Shown here: positions 7,286-15,957 of the stretch, in pieces
Layout of the letters: every line of letters begins with the position of its first letter
How positions within the stretch are numbered: position 1 is the first letter of the stretch
DNA from: Dehalococcoidia bacterium
GTDB lineage: Bacteria > Chloroflexota > Dehalococcoidia > Tepidiformales > Tepidiformaceae
Assembly (NCBI GenBank): GCA_022824925.1
Contig: JAJDYW010000040.1
Location: 124,001-188,000, forward strand
DNA: 64,000 nucleotides
Reading direction: 5' to 3'
Notes under the pieces: generated by a model
The model's database searches: none
The model's input: only the letters and a program-made list of their open reading frames with translations
What the model was told of the DNA's origin: nothing
Program-made: the position numbers and the translations under genes

Positions 7286-9226
7286 GTGGCGGAGGCAGGG
7301 GAGCATGTCCTGGGGGTGGACGTGGGCGGCACGTTCACCGATTTCGTCGCTATCGGCGAGGACGGCATCCGCACCTGGAAAAGACTCTCGACACCGGCCG
7401 CACCCGACGAGGCCGTGCTGGCGGGAGCCGGCGACCTGCCGGGGCAACGGCTGGCGCACGGCAGCACGGTCGCGACCAACGCCCTCCTCGAGCGGCGCGG
7501 CCCCCGCACCGTCCTCGTCACCACCGAGGGCTTCCGCGACCTGCTCGTGATCCGGCGCCAGGAACGCCCGAGCCTGTACGACCTCGAGCCGCGCCGGACG
7601 CCGCACGTGGTCGCCCGCGGGGACGTCATCACCGTGCGGGAGCGGGTCGGGGCGGACGGGGAGGTCGTGACACCGCTCGATGACGGCGAGGTGGTCCGCG
7701 TAGTCGAGGAGGCGCGGTCCCTGGGGGCGGAGGCGGTCGCGATCTGCCTGCTGTTCTCCTACCTGCGACCCGAGCACGAGGCCCGCCTGGCGAAGGCCTT
7801 GCGCGGGGCCGGGTTCGCGGTAAGTGCCTCCCACGAAGTGCTCCCCGAGCACCGCGAGTACGAGCGCGCCAGCACGACCGCCATCAACGCCTTCCTGCAG
7901 CCGACGACGCGACGCTACCTCGGCGGCATCGACGAGCACGCTTCCACGCTCCGCGTCATGCACTCCGCCGGAGGCCTCACGGACGCCGCCACGGCGGGGG
8001 CGCGCCCCGTCTCGATGGTGACGAGCGGTCCGGCAGGGGGCGTCCTCGGGGCGCTGGCCGTGGCGAAGGCGGCGGGGCACGAGCAGATCATCACCTTCGA
8101 CATGGGCGGCACGAGCACGGACGTCTCGCTCTGCCCCGGCGAACCCCGCTACCGCTCCGCTACCGAGGTCGACGGGCTGGCCGTGCACACGCCCATGGTC
8201 GACATCGTGACGGTGGGCGCCGGTGGCGGCTCGATCGCGCGGCTCGACGCGGGTGGAGCGCTGGCGGCCGGCCCGGAGAGCGCGGGCGCCGACCCCGGTC
8301 CCGCCTGCTACGGGCGGGGAACCCTCCCCACCGTCTCCGACGCCAACCTCGTGCTGGGGCGCCTGCGTCCGGAGGCGCCTCTCGGGGGGAGCGTGCTCCC
8401 CGACCTTGGCCGGGCACGCGAGGCGCTCGCTACCCTCGGCGACCCCGAGGACGCGGCCGCCGCCGTGGTCGAGGTGGCGAACGCGACGATGGCGCGAGCC
8501 CTGCGCCGCGTCAGCCTCGAACGCGGCTACGACCCCGCCGGCTTCACGCTCGTCGCCTTCGGGGGGGCGGGTCCGCTGCACGCCTGCGAGCTGGCCGCCG
8601 AGCTCGGGATCGGCCGCGTCCTCGTGCCCCGCTACGCGGGCGTGCTCTCCGCCGTCGGCATCGCCACCGCCCCGGAGGTCATCGAGCGCGGGCAGGGACT
8701 GCTTCTGACGCTCGGCGACGACGCCGCCGAGCCCGTCGCCACGACCGCCGCCGCGCTCGAGGAGCAGGCATCCGCGGACCTGCGGGCTGCCGGCGGGGCC
8801 CTCGCCGCGCTCACCTGGGCGGCGGACGTCCGCTACCGCGGCCAGGCGCACGAGCTCCGCGTGGCCTTCGAGCACCCGACCCCGGCAGCCATCGGCGAGG
8901 CGTTCCACGCCGCCCACGAGCGCGAGTACGGGTTCGCGACGCCCGAGCGGGCGGTCGAGCTGGTGGCGCTCCGCTGCCGGGCGGAGGGTGACGCGCGACC
9001 GCTACCCGAGACCGTCGCGGAAGCCGTCCCGGACGCGGGGGAACCCGAGCCGGTTACTCTCGCCGGCGGCGTGCGCGCGACGTGCGTGACCCGCGCCGCG
9101 CTCGCCGAAGGGGCCACCCTCGATGGTCCCGCCGTCGTCACGCAGCCCGACGCGACCACGTACATCCCGGACGGGTGGACCACGACCGTCGACCGGGCGG
9201 GGAACCTGGTGGTGACGCCCACATGA
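7286..9226 (+). CDS. Hydantoinase/oxoprolinase family protein, subunit A (HyuA-like)
   Basis: A 646-residue protein of the N-methylhydantoinase A / 5-oxoprolinase family, which couples ATP hydrolysis to opening of a cyclic amide such as a hydantoin or 5-oxoproline. The N-terminal ASKHA phosphate-binding loop GVDVGGTFTDF (about residues 8-18), the motif HGSTVATNALLERRG, a second MGGTSTDVSL near residue 273 and FGGAGPLHACELA near 427 define the family. Start is a GTG 2 bases after uvrC. It overlaps the B subunit by 4 bp (ATGA), so the two are co-translated. The actual substrate cannot be told from sequence. Confidence 0.9.
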   Translation: MAEAGEHVLGVDVGGTFTDFVAIGEDGIRTWKRLSTPAAPDEAVLAGAGDLPGQRLAHGSTVATNALLERRGPRTVLVTTEGFRDLLVIRRQERPSLYDLEPRRTPHVVARGDVITVRERVGADGEVVTPLDDGEVVRVVEEARSLGAEAVAICLLFSYLRPEHEARLAKALRGAGFAVSASHEVLPEHREYERASTTAINAFLQPTTRRYLGGIDEHASTLRVMHSAGGLTDAATAGARPVSMVTSGPAGGVLGALAVAKAAGHEQIITFDMGGTSTDVSLCPGEPRYRSATEVDGLAVHTPMVDIVTVGAGGGSIARLDAGGALAAGPESAGADPGPACYGRGTLPTVSDANLVLGRLRPEAPLGGSVLPDLGRAREALATLGDPEDAAAAVVEVANATMARALRRVSLERGYDPAGFTLVAFGGAGPLHACELAAELGIGRVLVPRYAGVLSAVGIATAPEVIERGQGLLLTLGDDAAEPVATTAAALEEQASADLRAAGGALAALTWAADVRYRGQAHELRVAFEHPTPAAIGEAFHAAHEREYGFATPERAVELVALRCRAEGDARPLPETVAEAVPDAGEPEPVTLAGGVRATCVTRAALAEGATLDGPAVVTQPDATTYIPDGWTTTVDRAGNLVVTPT

Positions 9227-10785
9227 GCGACGATCCTGCCCGCCTGGCCGTCTGGAACGCGCTTCTCGCCTCGGCGGCGGAGGAGATGGGCGTGACGCTC
9301 TGGCGCACGGGCCACTCCCCCAACATCCGCGAACGGCGCGACTACTCCTGCGCGGTGTTCGACGCGCACGGCGAGATGGTCGCGCAGGCGGCCCACATCC
9401 CCGTCCACCTGGGCGCCATGCCCGAGTCGATAGCCGCCGTCTCGACGCTCGCCCCGTGGCAAGAGGGCGACATCGCCATCGTCAACGATCCCTACCTGGG
9501 CGGCACCCACCTCCCGGACGTGACGCTGGTGGCGCCGGTCTTCGCGGGAGGCGAGCTCATCGGGTTCGTCGCGAACCGCGCCCACCATGCCGATATCGGG
9601 GGCATGTCCGCGGGATCGATGCCGGTCTCCACGGAGCTGTACCAGGAAGGCGTCATCATCCCGCCGCTCAAGCTGCGGGAGGGCGGGCGGCTGAACGAGG
9701 CGCTCTTCGCGTTGATCCTGCGGAACGTGCGCACGCCCGCCGAACGCCGTGGCGACTTCGACGCTCAGGCGGGGGCGCTGCGCACGGGCGCCTCCCGGCT
9801 CGAGGCGCTGGCCGCGCGCCACGGCAACGCCGAGCTCGCCCGCTGGATGCGTGCCCTGACCGCCTACGCCGAACGCCTGACCCGCGCCGCCGTGGTGGAG
9901 GTTCCGGACGGCGAATATGTGGCCGAGGACGTGATGGAGAGCGCCGGCGGCACGCTCCTGCCCATCCGCGTCCGGGTGACCGTCGCCGGCGACGAGGTGA
10001 CGGTCGATTTCAGCGGGTCGGCGGAGGAGCAGGCGGCGTCGATCAATGCCGTGGCGGCGGTGACGCGCTCGGCCGTCGCGTACTGCGTGCGCTGCCTGCT
10101 GCCCGCGGATGCGCCATCGAACGAGGGCGTCTTCCGGCCGATCCGGTTCATCCTGCCCGAAGCGTCCATCGTGAACGCGCGGCCCCAGCGGGCCGTCTCC
10201 GCAGGCAACGTCGAGACCTCGCAGCGCATCACGGACGTCGTGCTGGCGGCGTTCGCGCAGGCCCTTCCCGACCGCATCCCGGCAGCGAGCGCGGGAACGA
10301 TGAGCAACTTCACCTTCGGCGGCGTGCGGCCCGACGGCGAGCCCTTCGCCTACTACGAGACGGTCCCGGGCGGCGCGGGGGCGGGGCCCGGTGGCGACGG
10401 CGAGAGCGGCGTCCAGACGCACATGACGAACACCGCCAACACCCCCGCGGAGTCGATCGAGAGCGCCTTCCCCGTGCGCGTGCGCCGCTTCGAGCTGCGC
10501 GACGGGAGCGGCGGCGACGGCCTCCACCGGGGGGGCGACGGGGTCGTGCGCGAGATCGAGTTCCTCGCGGGGGCGGACGTGTCCCTGATCGGCGATCGGC
10601 GCGCCGTGGGGCCGCCGGGGGCGCTGGGGGGCGAGGGGGGCTCGCACGCGGAGAACGCACGCATCCGCGCGGGCGGGGCGCGCGAACCGCTGGAGGGGCA
10701 GCAGCAGCTCCGCGCCGGCTCCGGCGACCGCATCGAGGTGCGCACGCCCGGCGGGGGAGGCTGGGGGAAAGACGGCGGCGCCTGA
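9223..10785 (+). CDS. Hydantoinase B/oxoprolinase family protein (HyuB-like)
   Basis: The 520-residue partner of the A subunit, together forming the ATP-dependent cyclic-amide hydrolase. Recognised by SGHSPNIRERRDYSCAVFD-type N-terminal sequence (here TGHSPNIRERRDYSCAVFD), NDPYLGGTHLPDVTLVAP near residue 87, AHHADIGGMSAGSMP and the glycine-rich C-terminus typical of HyuB. The ATG overlaps the hyuA stop as ATGA, which decides the start; a longer in-frame reading at 9082 is an out-of-frame artefact over hyuA. Length is near the usual 500-600. Confidence 0.92.
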   Translation: MSDDPARLAVWNALLASAAEEMGVTLWRTGHSPNIRERRDYSCAVFDAHGEMVAQAAHIPVHLGAMPESIAAVSTLAPWQEGDIAIVNDPYLGGTHLPDVTLVAPVFAGGELIGFVANRAHHADIGGMSAGSMPVSTELYQEGVIIPPLKLREGGRLNEALFALILRNVRTPAERRGDFDAQAGALRTGASRLEALAARHGNAELARWMRALTAYAERLTRAAVVEVPDGEYVAEDVMESAGGTLLPIRVRVTVAGDEVTVDFSGSAEEQAASINAVAAVTRSAVAYCVRCLLPADAPSNEGVFRPIRFILPEASIVNARPQRAVSAGNVETSQRITDVVLAAFAQALPDRIPAASAGTMSNFTFGGVRPDGEPFAYYETVPGGAGAGPGGDGESGVQTHMTNTANTPAESIESAFPVRVRRFELRDGSGGDGLHRGGDGVVREIEFLAGADVSLIGDRRAVGPPGALGGEGGSHAENARIRAGGAREPLEGQQQLRAGSGDRIEVRTPGGGGWGKDGGA

Positions 10786-10828
10786 CCATCGACGCGCCAG
10801 TCGTTGATCCCCTATCGTTGAAGGCGCC

Positions 10829-11266
10829 ATGCCCGACCGCATCGATCGCGAGATCGAAGAGATCCTCGCCCGCCTCGGAGAGGACGCTCCGAAGCCCGGT
10901 GATGAGCCGATCTCGCTTGCGGAGCGCCGCCGCCAACGCAGGGCACCGGTGTCGTCCCGCGTCGTCGCGGCCTTCGGGTTCTCGCTGCGAGCGCCGTCGC
11001 GCATCTCGTTGCTCTTCACGGGCGCGGGGGTCATGGTCGTGGGCCTCATCCTGTCGGCGTTCTGGGGACCGCTCATCTGGCTGGCGTTCGGGGGCGTGGT
11101 CCTCTTCCTGGTCGCTTTCATCTGGTCGTTCGTGCGACCACGAAGCGTGGGGGTCAAGAGCGCTCCGGCCGCGAAGGGCGCGCACTGGCGCGGACGTTAC
11201 GTCGAGTACGAGCCACCGCCGCCGGGCGTGCTCGCACGGATCCGGCGCGCCTTCCGCAGGCGCTAG
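10829..11266 (+). CDS. Small conserved membrane protein, function unknown
   Basis: A 145-residue protein with an acidic helical N-terminus (about residues 5-16), a basic linker rich in Arg, and two hydrophobic helices at about 59-78 and 83-102, followed by a basic, proline-containing C-terminus ending in RIRRAFRRR. The positive-inside rule suggests both ends face the cytoplasm. It lies 43 bases after hyuB and 15 before the M28 lipoprotein gene. A TATCGT hexamer at 10812 might drive it. Not recognised as a named family. Confidence 0.6.
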   Translation: MPDRIDREIEEILARLGEDAPKPGDEPISLAERRRQRRAPVSSRVVAAFGFSLRAPSRISLLFTGAGVMVVGLILSAFWGPLIWLAFGGVVLFLVAFIWSFVRPRSVGVKSAPAAKGAHWRGRYVEYEPPPPGVLARIRRAFRRR

Positions 11267-11281
11267 CCCCCACGGACCCCG

Positions 11282-12604
11282 ATGAGACCCTTCCTCGCCC
11301 TGGCTGCGGTCGTTGCCCTGCTCGCCGTGGCATGCGGGGAGGACGCACCCGACGCCCCCGCGCCGAACCCGACCGCCCCACCTCCCGAGGCCGCCACCCC
11401 AACCGAAGCGACAACCACGCCGCCGGCCGGGGGTTCCCCCACAGCCCCGCCCGAGCGCTCCCTCGACCACGACATCGAGCGGGCCATCACGCACGTGCAG
11501 GTGCTCTCCGTCGCGATCGGTCCCCGGGTATCGGGCACGCGTGAGTCCCGCGAGACGGTGGCCTACATCTCCGGGGCCTTCCGCGATTCCGGGTACGCCG
11601 TCGAGGTGATGGAGTTCAACTACGAGACCCGCTTCCGGCCGGCGACGGTGACCGTGGGGGGCGAGACGATCGGCGGCGTGGCCCTGAACGGGACCGTGAG
11701 CCCACCCCAGTCCGCCCGGGGACCGGCGTACGGGGAGGGCTCGCCGGAGGGGGCGTCGATTGCGGATTCGATCGTAGTGGACGCGCGCTCGGCCAACCGC
11801 CCAGACGACGGCGGCATGTATGCCAGCGCAGCCTTGCGACGCGCGGCCGGCGTCGTCATCGTGAACCACGAGCAGTGGCCGCTCTACGGCTTCCCCATCC
11901 CGTCGCGGAGCGCGATCCCGGTCGTGCTCGTCCAGGCAGCGGAGGCGGAGCGCTTCGAGCGGGCGGTCGCGAACGGCGCCCTTATCGAGGTGACCGTCGG
12001 GCCCGCGCGCCCCACCGCCGCGAACGTGATCGCAAGGCCGTTCGAGGGGGCGCGGTGCGACATCCTCGTGGGCGGGCACCACGACACGGTTGCGGGGTCG
12101 CCGGGCGCGATCGACAACGCAAGCGGCGTCGCCATCGTCCTCGAGCTGGCCCGCCTCTTCGCCGCCGACGGGCTCGACGAGGGGCTCTGCTTCGCCACGT
12201 TCGGGGCGGAGGAATCGGGGCTGTTCGGGAGCGTGGCGCTGGCCCGGCGGTGGGCCGAGTCGGGCGAGCTGCCGGAGGTCATGGTCAACTTCGACGTGAC
12301 CGCCCGGGGCCACGGCGTGGAGCTGATCGGCAGCTCGCAGCTCATTGAACAGGCGCTCGACCTGCTCGAACCGCGGGGCATCCCCGCCTACCGCTCCTCG
12401 CTGCCGCCCAACGCCGGCAGCGACCACCAGAGCTTCCTCAGCGCGGGCGTACCCGTCCTCTTCTTCTCCGACGGCGACATCTCGCTGATCCACACGCCGG
12501 CGGATGTGTTCGCGGAAGTGGAGCCGGCTGCGGTGGACCGGATCGGCGACGCGGCGGCGATCGTGCTGGCGGAACTGGTGGCAGAGATTGCCGGGGGACC
12601 GTAG
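11282..12604 (+). CDS. M28-family zinc peptidase, lipoprotein
   Basis: A 440-residue secreted aminopeptidase-like protein. The signal peptide ends in a lipobox LLAVAC (Cys18), so it should be a lipid-anchored exoprotein, followed by a Pro/Thr/Ala-rich linker to about residue 60. The M28 zinc site is visible as VGGHHDTVAGS (near 263), AIDNASG, FGAEESGLFGS (Glu pair near 310) and GSDHQSF (near 379), supplying the His/Asp/Glu/Asp/His ligands. A PA-domain-like insert lies before the metal site. Likely liberates N-terminal amino acids from extracellular peptides. Followed 10 bases later by a LysM lipoprotein. Confidence 0.9.
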   Translation: MRPFLALAAVVALLAVACGEDAPDAPAPNPTAPPPEAATPTEATTTPPAGGSPTAPPERSLDHDIERAITHVQVLSVAIGPRVSGTRESRETVAYISGAFRDSGYAVEVMEFNYETRFRPATVTVGGETIGGVALNGTVSPPQSARGPAYGEGSPEGASIADSIVVDARSANRPDDGGMYASAALRRAAGVVIVNHEQWPLYGFPIPSRSAIPVVLVQAAEAERFERAVANGALIEVTVGPARPTAANVIARPFEGARCDILVGGHHDTVAGSPGAIDNASGVAIVLELARLFAADGLDEGLCFATFGAEESGLFGSVALARRWAESGELPEVMVNFDVTARGHGVELIGSSQLIEQALDLLEPRGIPAYRSSLPPNAGSDHQSFLSAGVPVLFFSDGDISLIHTPADVFAEVEPAAVDRIGDAAAIVLAELVAEIAGGP

Positions 12605-12614
12605 CGAACCTAGC

Positions 12615-13211
12615 ATGGCGAGCGTGCTCGCCCGAACGCTTGCCGCGGTGTGTCTGCTTGCCTTCGCGGTTGCGGGCTGCGGCGGCAATGGCGACCCGGA
12701 CGCGGTCCAGGCCAGCCCGACGCTGACCGACCCCGCCACCGTTCCCACCGCCATCCCCGACGAAGAGCGGCCGCCCTTCCGCATCGGGGACGAGGAGGTG
12801 GCGCCCCCCGGTGCGACGGCCGTGCCCACGGTGGCGCCCGCGCAGCCCTCGCAGACCATCTACACGGTGCAGGAAGGGGACACCTGCGGGGGCATCGCGG
12901 CGAACTTCGGCATCTCCATCACCGACCTGCTCGCGGCCAACCCCCGCATCAACGAGGACTGCACGAACCTGCAGGTCGACTGGGACGTGAACATCCCCGC
13001 GCCGGACCCCAGGGCCGTCGAAGCCGACTCGGGCGGCGAACCGGAAACGCCCGCCGGCCTGCGGACCTACATCGTCCTCCCGGGCGATACGTGCGCCGCC
13101 ATCGCGCAGGACCACGACATCCCCCTGCAGACCTTCCTGGTAGCGAACGGGCTCGACGAGGAGTCGTGCGTCACGCTGCAGGTGGGGCAGGAAGTCATCA
13201 TCCCGGAGTAG
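12615..13211 (+). CDS. Lipoprotein with two LysM domains
   Basis: A 198-residue secreted protein. The signal sequence ends in AFAVAGC (lipobox Cys22), followed by a Pro/Thr-rich spacer and two LysM repeats, about residues 75-118 (YTVQEGDTCGGIAANFGIS) and 140-197 (YIVLPGDTCAAIAQDHDIP). LysM binds N-acetylglucosamine polymers such as peptidoglycan or chitin. Each repeat carries two cysteines (GDTC...EDC / GDTC...ESC) that could form disulfides outside the cell. There is no catalytic domain. The start ATG at 12615 is chosen because it opens directly into the signal peptide. Confidence 0.88.
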   Translation: MASVLARTLAAVCLLAFAVAGCGGNGDPDAVQASPTLTDPATVPTAIPDEERPPFRIGDEEVAPPGATAVPTVAPAQPSQTIYTVQEGDTCGGIAANFGISITDLLAANPRINEDCTNLQVDWDVNIPAPDPRAVEADSGGEPETPAGLRTYIVLPGDTCAAIAQDHDIPLQTFLVANGLDEESCVTLQVGQEVIIPE

Positions 13212-14421
13212 GGCCGCGGAGCCCGGCCAGGACCTCGTCCGTGTGTTCCCCCAGGCGCGGGGCGGGACGGCGCAGCTCCCAGGGGGTCGCGTTGAGGACG
13301 TAGGGAGCGCCGGGCATGAGTGCCCCGCCCTCGACGCCCTCGCCCGTGGTGGCGACGAAGTGGCCGCGGTCGTGCAGGTGGGGGTCGTCGACGGCCTCGT
13401 CGGGGGAGCGGACGGCGCCCCACGGGAGCCCGCAGGCCTGGGCGCCGCGGTACACGTCCTCGGCGTCGAGGGCGGTAATGAAGCGGGAGACCTCCTCGAA
13501 GATCTCCTTCGCCTCCGGGGTGCCGCGGGCGGCCATGCGGTTCATCGGGTCGTCGAAGCGGGCCTCGTCGAAGTTCGCCCCGAAGCCGTGCGACTGCATC
13601 CAGCGCTTGAGCTTCCCCCAGGACTCGTTGCTGCGCCCGATGTTGAAGACGAGCACGTCCCTGCCGTCGCGGGCGCGGTGGAGCCAGGGCTCGGTGCGGA
13701 TGGTGGCGGCGTGGCGGCCGGTCTGGCGGATGATGTTCGTCCCGGTGTAGAGCCAGTGGGGCAGGCCCACCTCCGTGGTGGAGGAGAGGGCCTCGTGCAT
13801 GGAGCAGTCGATGTACTGCCCCTCGCCGGTGGCGTCGCGGGCCACGAGGGCGGTGAGGATGCCCATGGCGGCGTAGTGGGCGGCGGTGTTGAAGGCCTGG
13901 TCGCCCTTGCCGTGGATGGGCGGGGCGCCGGGGGCGTCGGTGGGGTCGTAGCCGTTCATGTTCATGGGGCCGCCGGCGGCCAGCGCGACCATGTCCGTGA
14001 CCCGGTAGCCCGCCCAGGGACCGTCCTGGCCGAAGGGCGTGAGCGCGCAGTGGATGAGACCCGGGTTCGTGGCGGCGAGGGTGTCGTAGTCGAGGCCGAG
14101 GGCGGCGGGGCGGCCGGGGGGCAGGGACTCGAGGAAGACGTCGGCGCGGGCGATGAGGGCGCGGGCCAGCTCGCGGTCGCGTTCCGAGCCCTCGAGGTCG
14201 AGGACGGCGGAGCGCTTGTTCGTGTTGTGGTACCAGAAGTTGAGGGACCGGTTCGGGCCGGGCTCGTCGTTGACGAAGGGGCCGACGCGGCGCGCCTCCG
14301 AGCCCTCGGGCGGCTCGACCTTGACGACGTCGGCGCCGAGGTCGGCCAGGAGCTTGCCGGCGTACTGTCCCAGCTCGCCGCAGATCTCGACGACGCGCAG
14401 GCCTTCCAGGGGGCCACTCAC
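13198..14421 (-). CDS. CaiB/BaiF family CoA-transferase (second of pair)
   Basis: A 407-residue class III CoA-transferase, which moves CoA between carboxylic acids. Visible: the N-terminal LRVVEICGELGQYAGKLLADLGADVVKVE-type Rossmann start (split for brevity), SLNFWYHNTNKRSAVLDL, and GKGDQAFNTAAHYAAMGIL. The GTG start overlaps the upstream CoA-transferase stop as GTGA; in-frame sequence further upstream belongs to the other gene. The two genes form one minus-strand unit and may act as a heteromer, as in succinyl-CoA:mesaconate/benzylsuccinate-type enzymes, or on two substrates of one pathway. The 3' end overlaps the convergent LysM gene by 14 bp. Confidence 0.9.
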   Translation of the reverse strand: MSGPLEGLRVVEICGELGQYAGKLLADLGADVVKVEPPEGSEARRVGPFVNDEPGPNRSLNFWYHNTNKRSAVLDLEGSERDRELARALIARADVFLESLPPGRPAALGLDYDTLAATNPGLIHCALTPFGQDGPWAGYRVTDMVALAAGGPMNMNGYDPTDAPGAPPIHGKGDQAFNTAAHYAAMGILTALVARDATGEGQYIDCSMHEALSSTTEVGLPHWLYTGTNIIRQTGRHAATIRTEPWLHRARDGRDVLVFNIGRSNESWGKLKRWMQSHGFGANFDEARFDDPMNRMAARGTPEAKEIFEEVSRFITALDAEDVYRGAQACGLPWGAVRSPDEAVDDPHLHDRGHFVATTGEGVEGGALMPGAPYVLNATPWELRRPAPRLGEHTDEVLAGLRGPTPG

Positions 14422-15653
14422 ATGAACACCCCTGCTTCCGCGTACTCGTCGATCTCGGCCTCGGTGAGGTTGAGGGCATCGGCGAGGATCTCGCGGGTGT
14501 GCTCGCCGATGCAGGGGGCGGCCCGCCGCAGCGTTCCGGGGGTGGCGGAGAGGCGGGGGGCGACGCCGTCGTGGCGGGTTTCGCCCAGCTCCGGGTGAGG
14601 GAGGGTCCGCCACCAGTCGCGGGAGGCGAGCTGGGGGTCGCGTTCGACCCGATCGCCGGGCTTCTGGCAGACGGATGCGGGCACCCCCGACGCCTGCAGG
14701 AGGGCCATCAGCTCGTAGTCGTCGCGTTGGGAGGTCCAGGCGGCGATGCGCTCGTCGAGGGCGTCCTGGTCGGCGAGACGGGCGGCGTTCGACCCGAAGC
14801 GCTCGTCGCGGGCCCAGGCGGGGTCGTCCATGGCGCGGACGAGCGCCTCCCACTCGGGCTCGCTCGTGGCGGCGACGGCGATCCAGCGGTCCTCGCCGAG
14901 GCAGGGGTAGGTGTTGTGAGGGGCGACGGCGGGCTCCCAGGCGCGGTTGCCGGGGGGCAGGCCCTCGCGACGCCAGCTGCGGCCGTTGACGGTCCCATCG
15001 AGGACGGCGGGGCCGTTGAGGACGGTGGCGGCTTCGACCTGGGAGAGGTCGACGTGCTGGCCCTCGCCGGTGCGGGCGCGGTGGTGGAGGGCGGCGAGGA
15101 TGGCGATGACGGCGGAGTAGCCGGCGGTGTGGTCCATGTAGCTGTAGCCCCAGCCGGCGGGGGGCTTGCCGGGCAGGCCCGAGGTGAGCGTGAGCCCGCC
15201 GAGCGCCTGGGCGGTGGGTCCCCAGGTGGTGTGGTCGCGGTCGCGGCCGGTGTGGCCGAAGCCGGAGATGGAGCAGTAGATGATTCGCTCGTTGATGGCG
15301 CGCATCTCGGGGTAGTCGAGCTCCCAGGAGGCGAGGGTTCCGGCGGAGAAGTTCTCGATGACGACATCGGAGACGGCGATGAGGCGCCGCAGCAGGTCCA
15401 TGCCGAAGGGGTGGCGGACGTTAAGGAGGATGCTGCGCTTGTTGCGGTTGATGTAGTTGAAGAAGCCGGAGTTGTTGAGGGTGGGGGCGTCGCCGACGAT
15501 GGGGCGTCCGAGGCGGATGGGGTCGACGGCCTGCTCGTGCTCGACCTTGATGACGTCGGCGCCGAAGTCGGCGAGGAAGCGGGTGGCGGTGGGCCCGGCG
15601 ATGATCCAGGTCAGGTCGATGACACGGACGCCGTCGAGGGGGAGGCCGGGCAT
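14418..15653 (-). CDS. CaiB/BaiF family CoA-transferase (first of pair)
   Basis: A 411-residue class III CoA-transferase. Starts LDGVRVIDLTWIIAGPTATR, followed by FLADFGADVIKVEHE, the family NRNKRSILLNV motif, ENFSAGTLASWELDY and GFGHTGRDRDHTTWG; the catalytic aspartate region lies in GEGQHVDLSQVEAAT. Normal length. It begins at an ATG 8 bases after a TATCAT -10, and its stop overlaps the next CoA-transferase by 4 bp, so the two are co-expressed. Acceptor and donor acids are unknown. Confidence 0.92.
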   Translation of the reverse strand: MPGLPLDGVRVIDLTWIIAGPTATRFLADFGADVIKVEHEQAVDPIRLGRPIVGDAPTLNNSGFFNYINRNKRSILLNVRHPFGMDLLRRLIAVSDVVIENFSAGTLASWELDYPEMRAINERIIYCSISGFGHTGRDRDHTTWGPTAQALGGLTLTSGLPGKPPAGWGYSYMDHTAGYSAVIAILAALHHRARTGEGQHVDLSQVEAATVLNGPAVLDGTVNGRSWRREGLPPGNRAWEPAVAPHNTYPCLGEDRWIAVAATSEPEWEALVRAMDDPAWARDERFGSNAARLADQDALDERIAAWTSQRDDYELMALLQASGVPASVCQKPGDRVERDPQLASRDWWRTLPHPELGETRHDGVAPRLSATPGTLRRAAPCIGEHTREILADALNLTEAEIDEYAEAGVFM

Positions 15654-15661
15654 GGGAGGGG

Positions 15662-15667
15662 ATGATA
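15662..15667 (-). promoter_or_regulatory. -10 element of the CoA-transferase pair
   Basis: TATCAT ends 8 bases before the ATG at 15653, with only C-rich sequence and no ribosome-binding site between: probably a leaderless or near-leaderless message. Confidence 0.45.
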
Positions 15668-15778
15668 CGCGGGCGCGCCGGGCCTCCGCCTCGACAGCAA
15701 TCCGGGCGCTGCGGTCCCACCCGGCCCGTCCGTGCTACGACTCGTCACCGTAGTCCAGACCCAGCGGCAGCCTTTGGC

Positions 15779-15835
15779 GGGAGGGTGGGGGCGGGGTCGG
15801 GGAGGGGGAAGGGGTGGGTGGCGCTGGGGGTGGGG
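15779..15835 (+). other. G-run tract (G-quadruplex-like)
   Basis: Within 57 bases the plus strand has ten or so runs of three to five G separated by one to four bases. It lies in the otherwise empty 15654-15957 spacer, about 110 bp upstream of the CoA-transferase -10 and 120 bp upstream of the HNH-like gene. No ORF or repeat explains it. Confidence 0.6.
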
Positions 15836-15957
15836 ATAACGATCACTGCAATCCAAGCAAGGTCCGTTGACCGCTTTGGCCCTTTAGCCGTTTGCGAGGA
15901 CTCTGGTACGCTGGAGCCCAGCCGCCAGGTCGCGTTTCAGCGCCGGGGAGACAGCCC

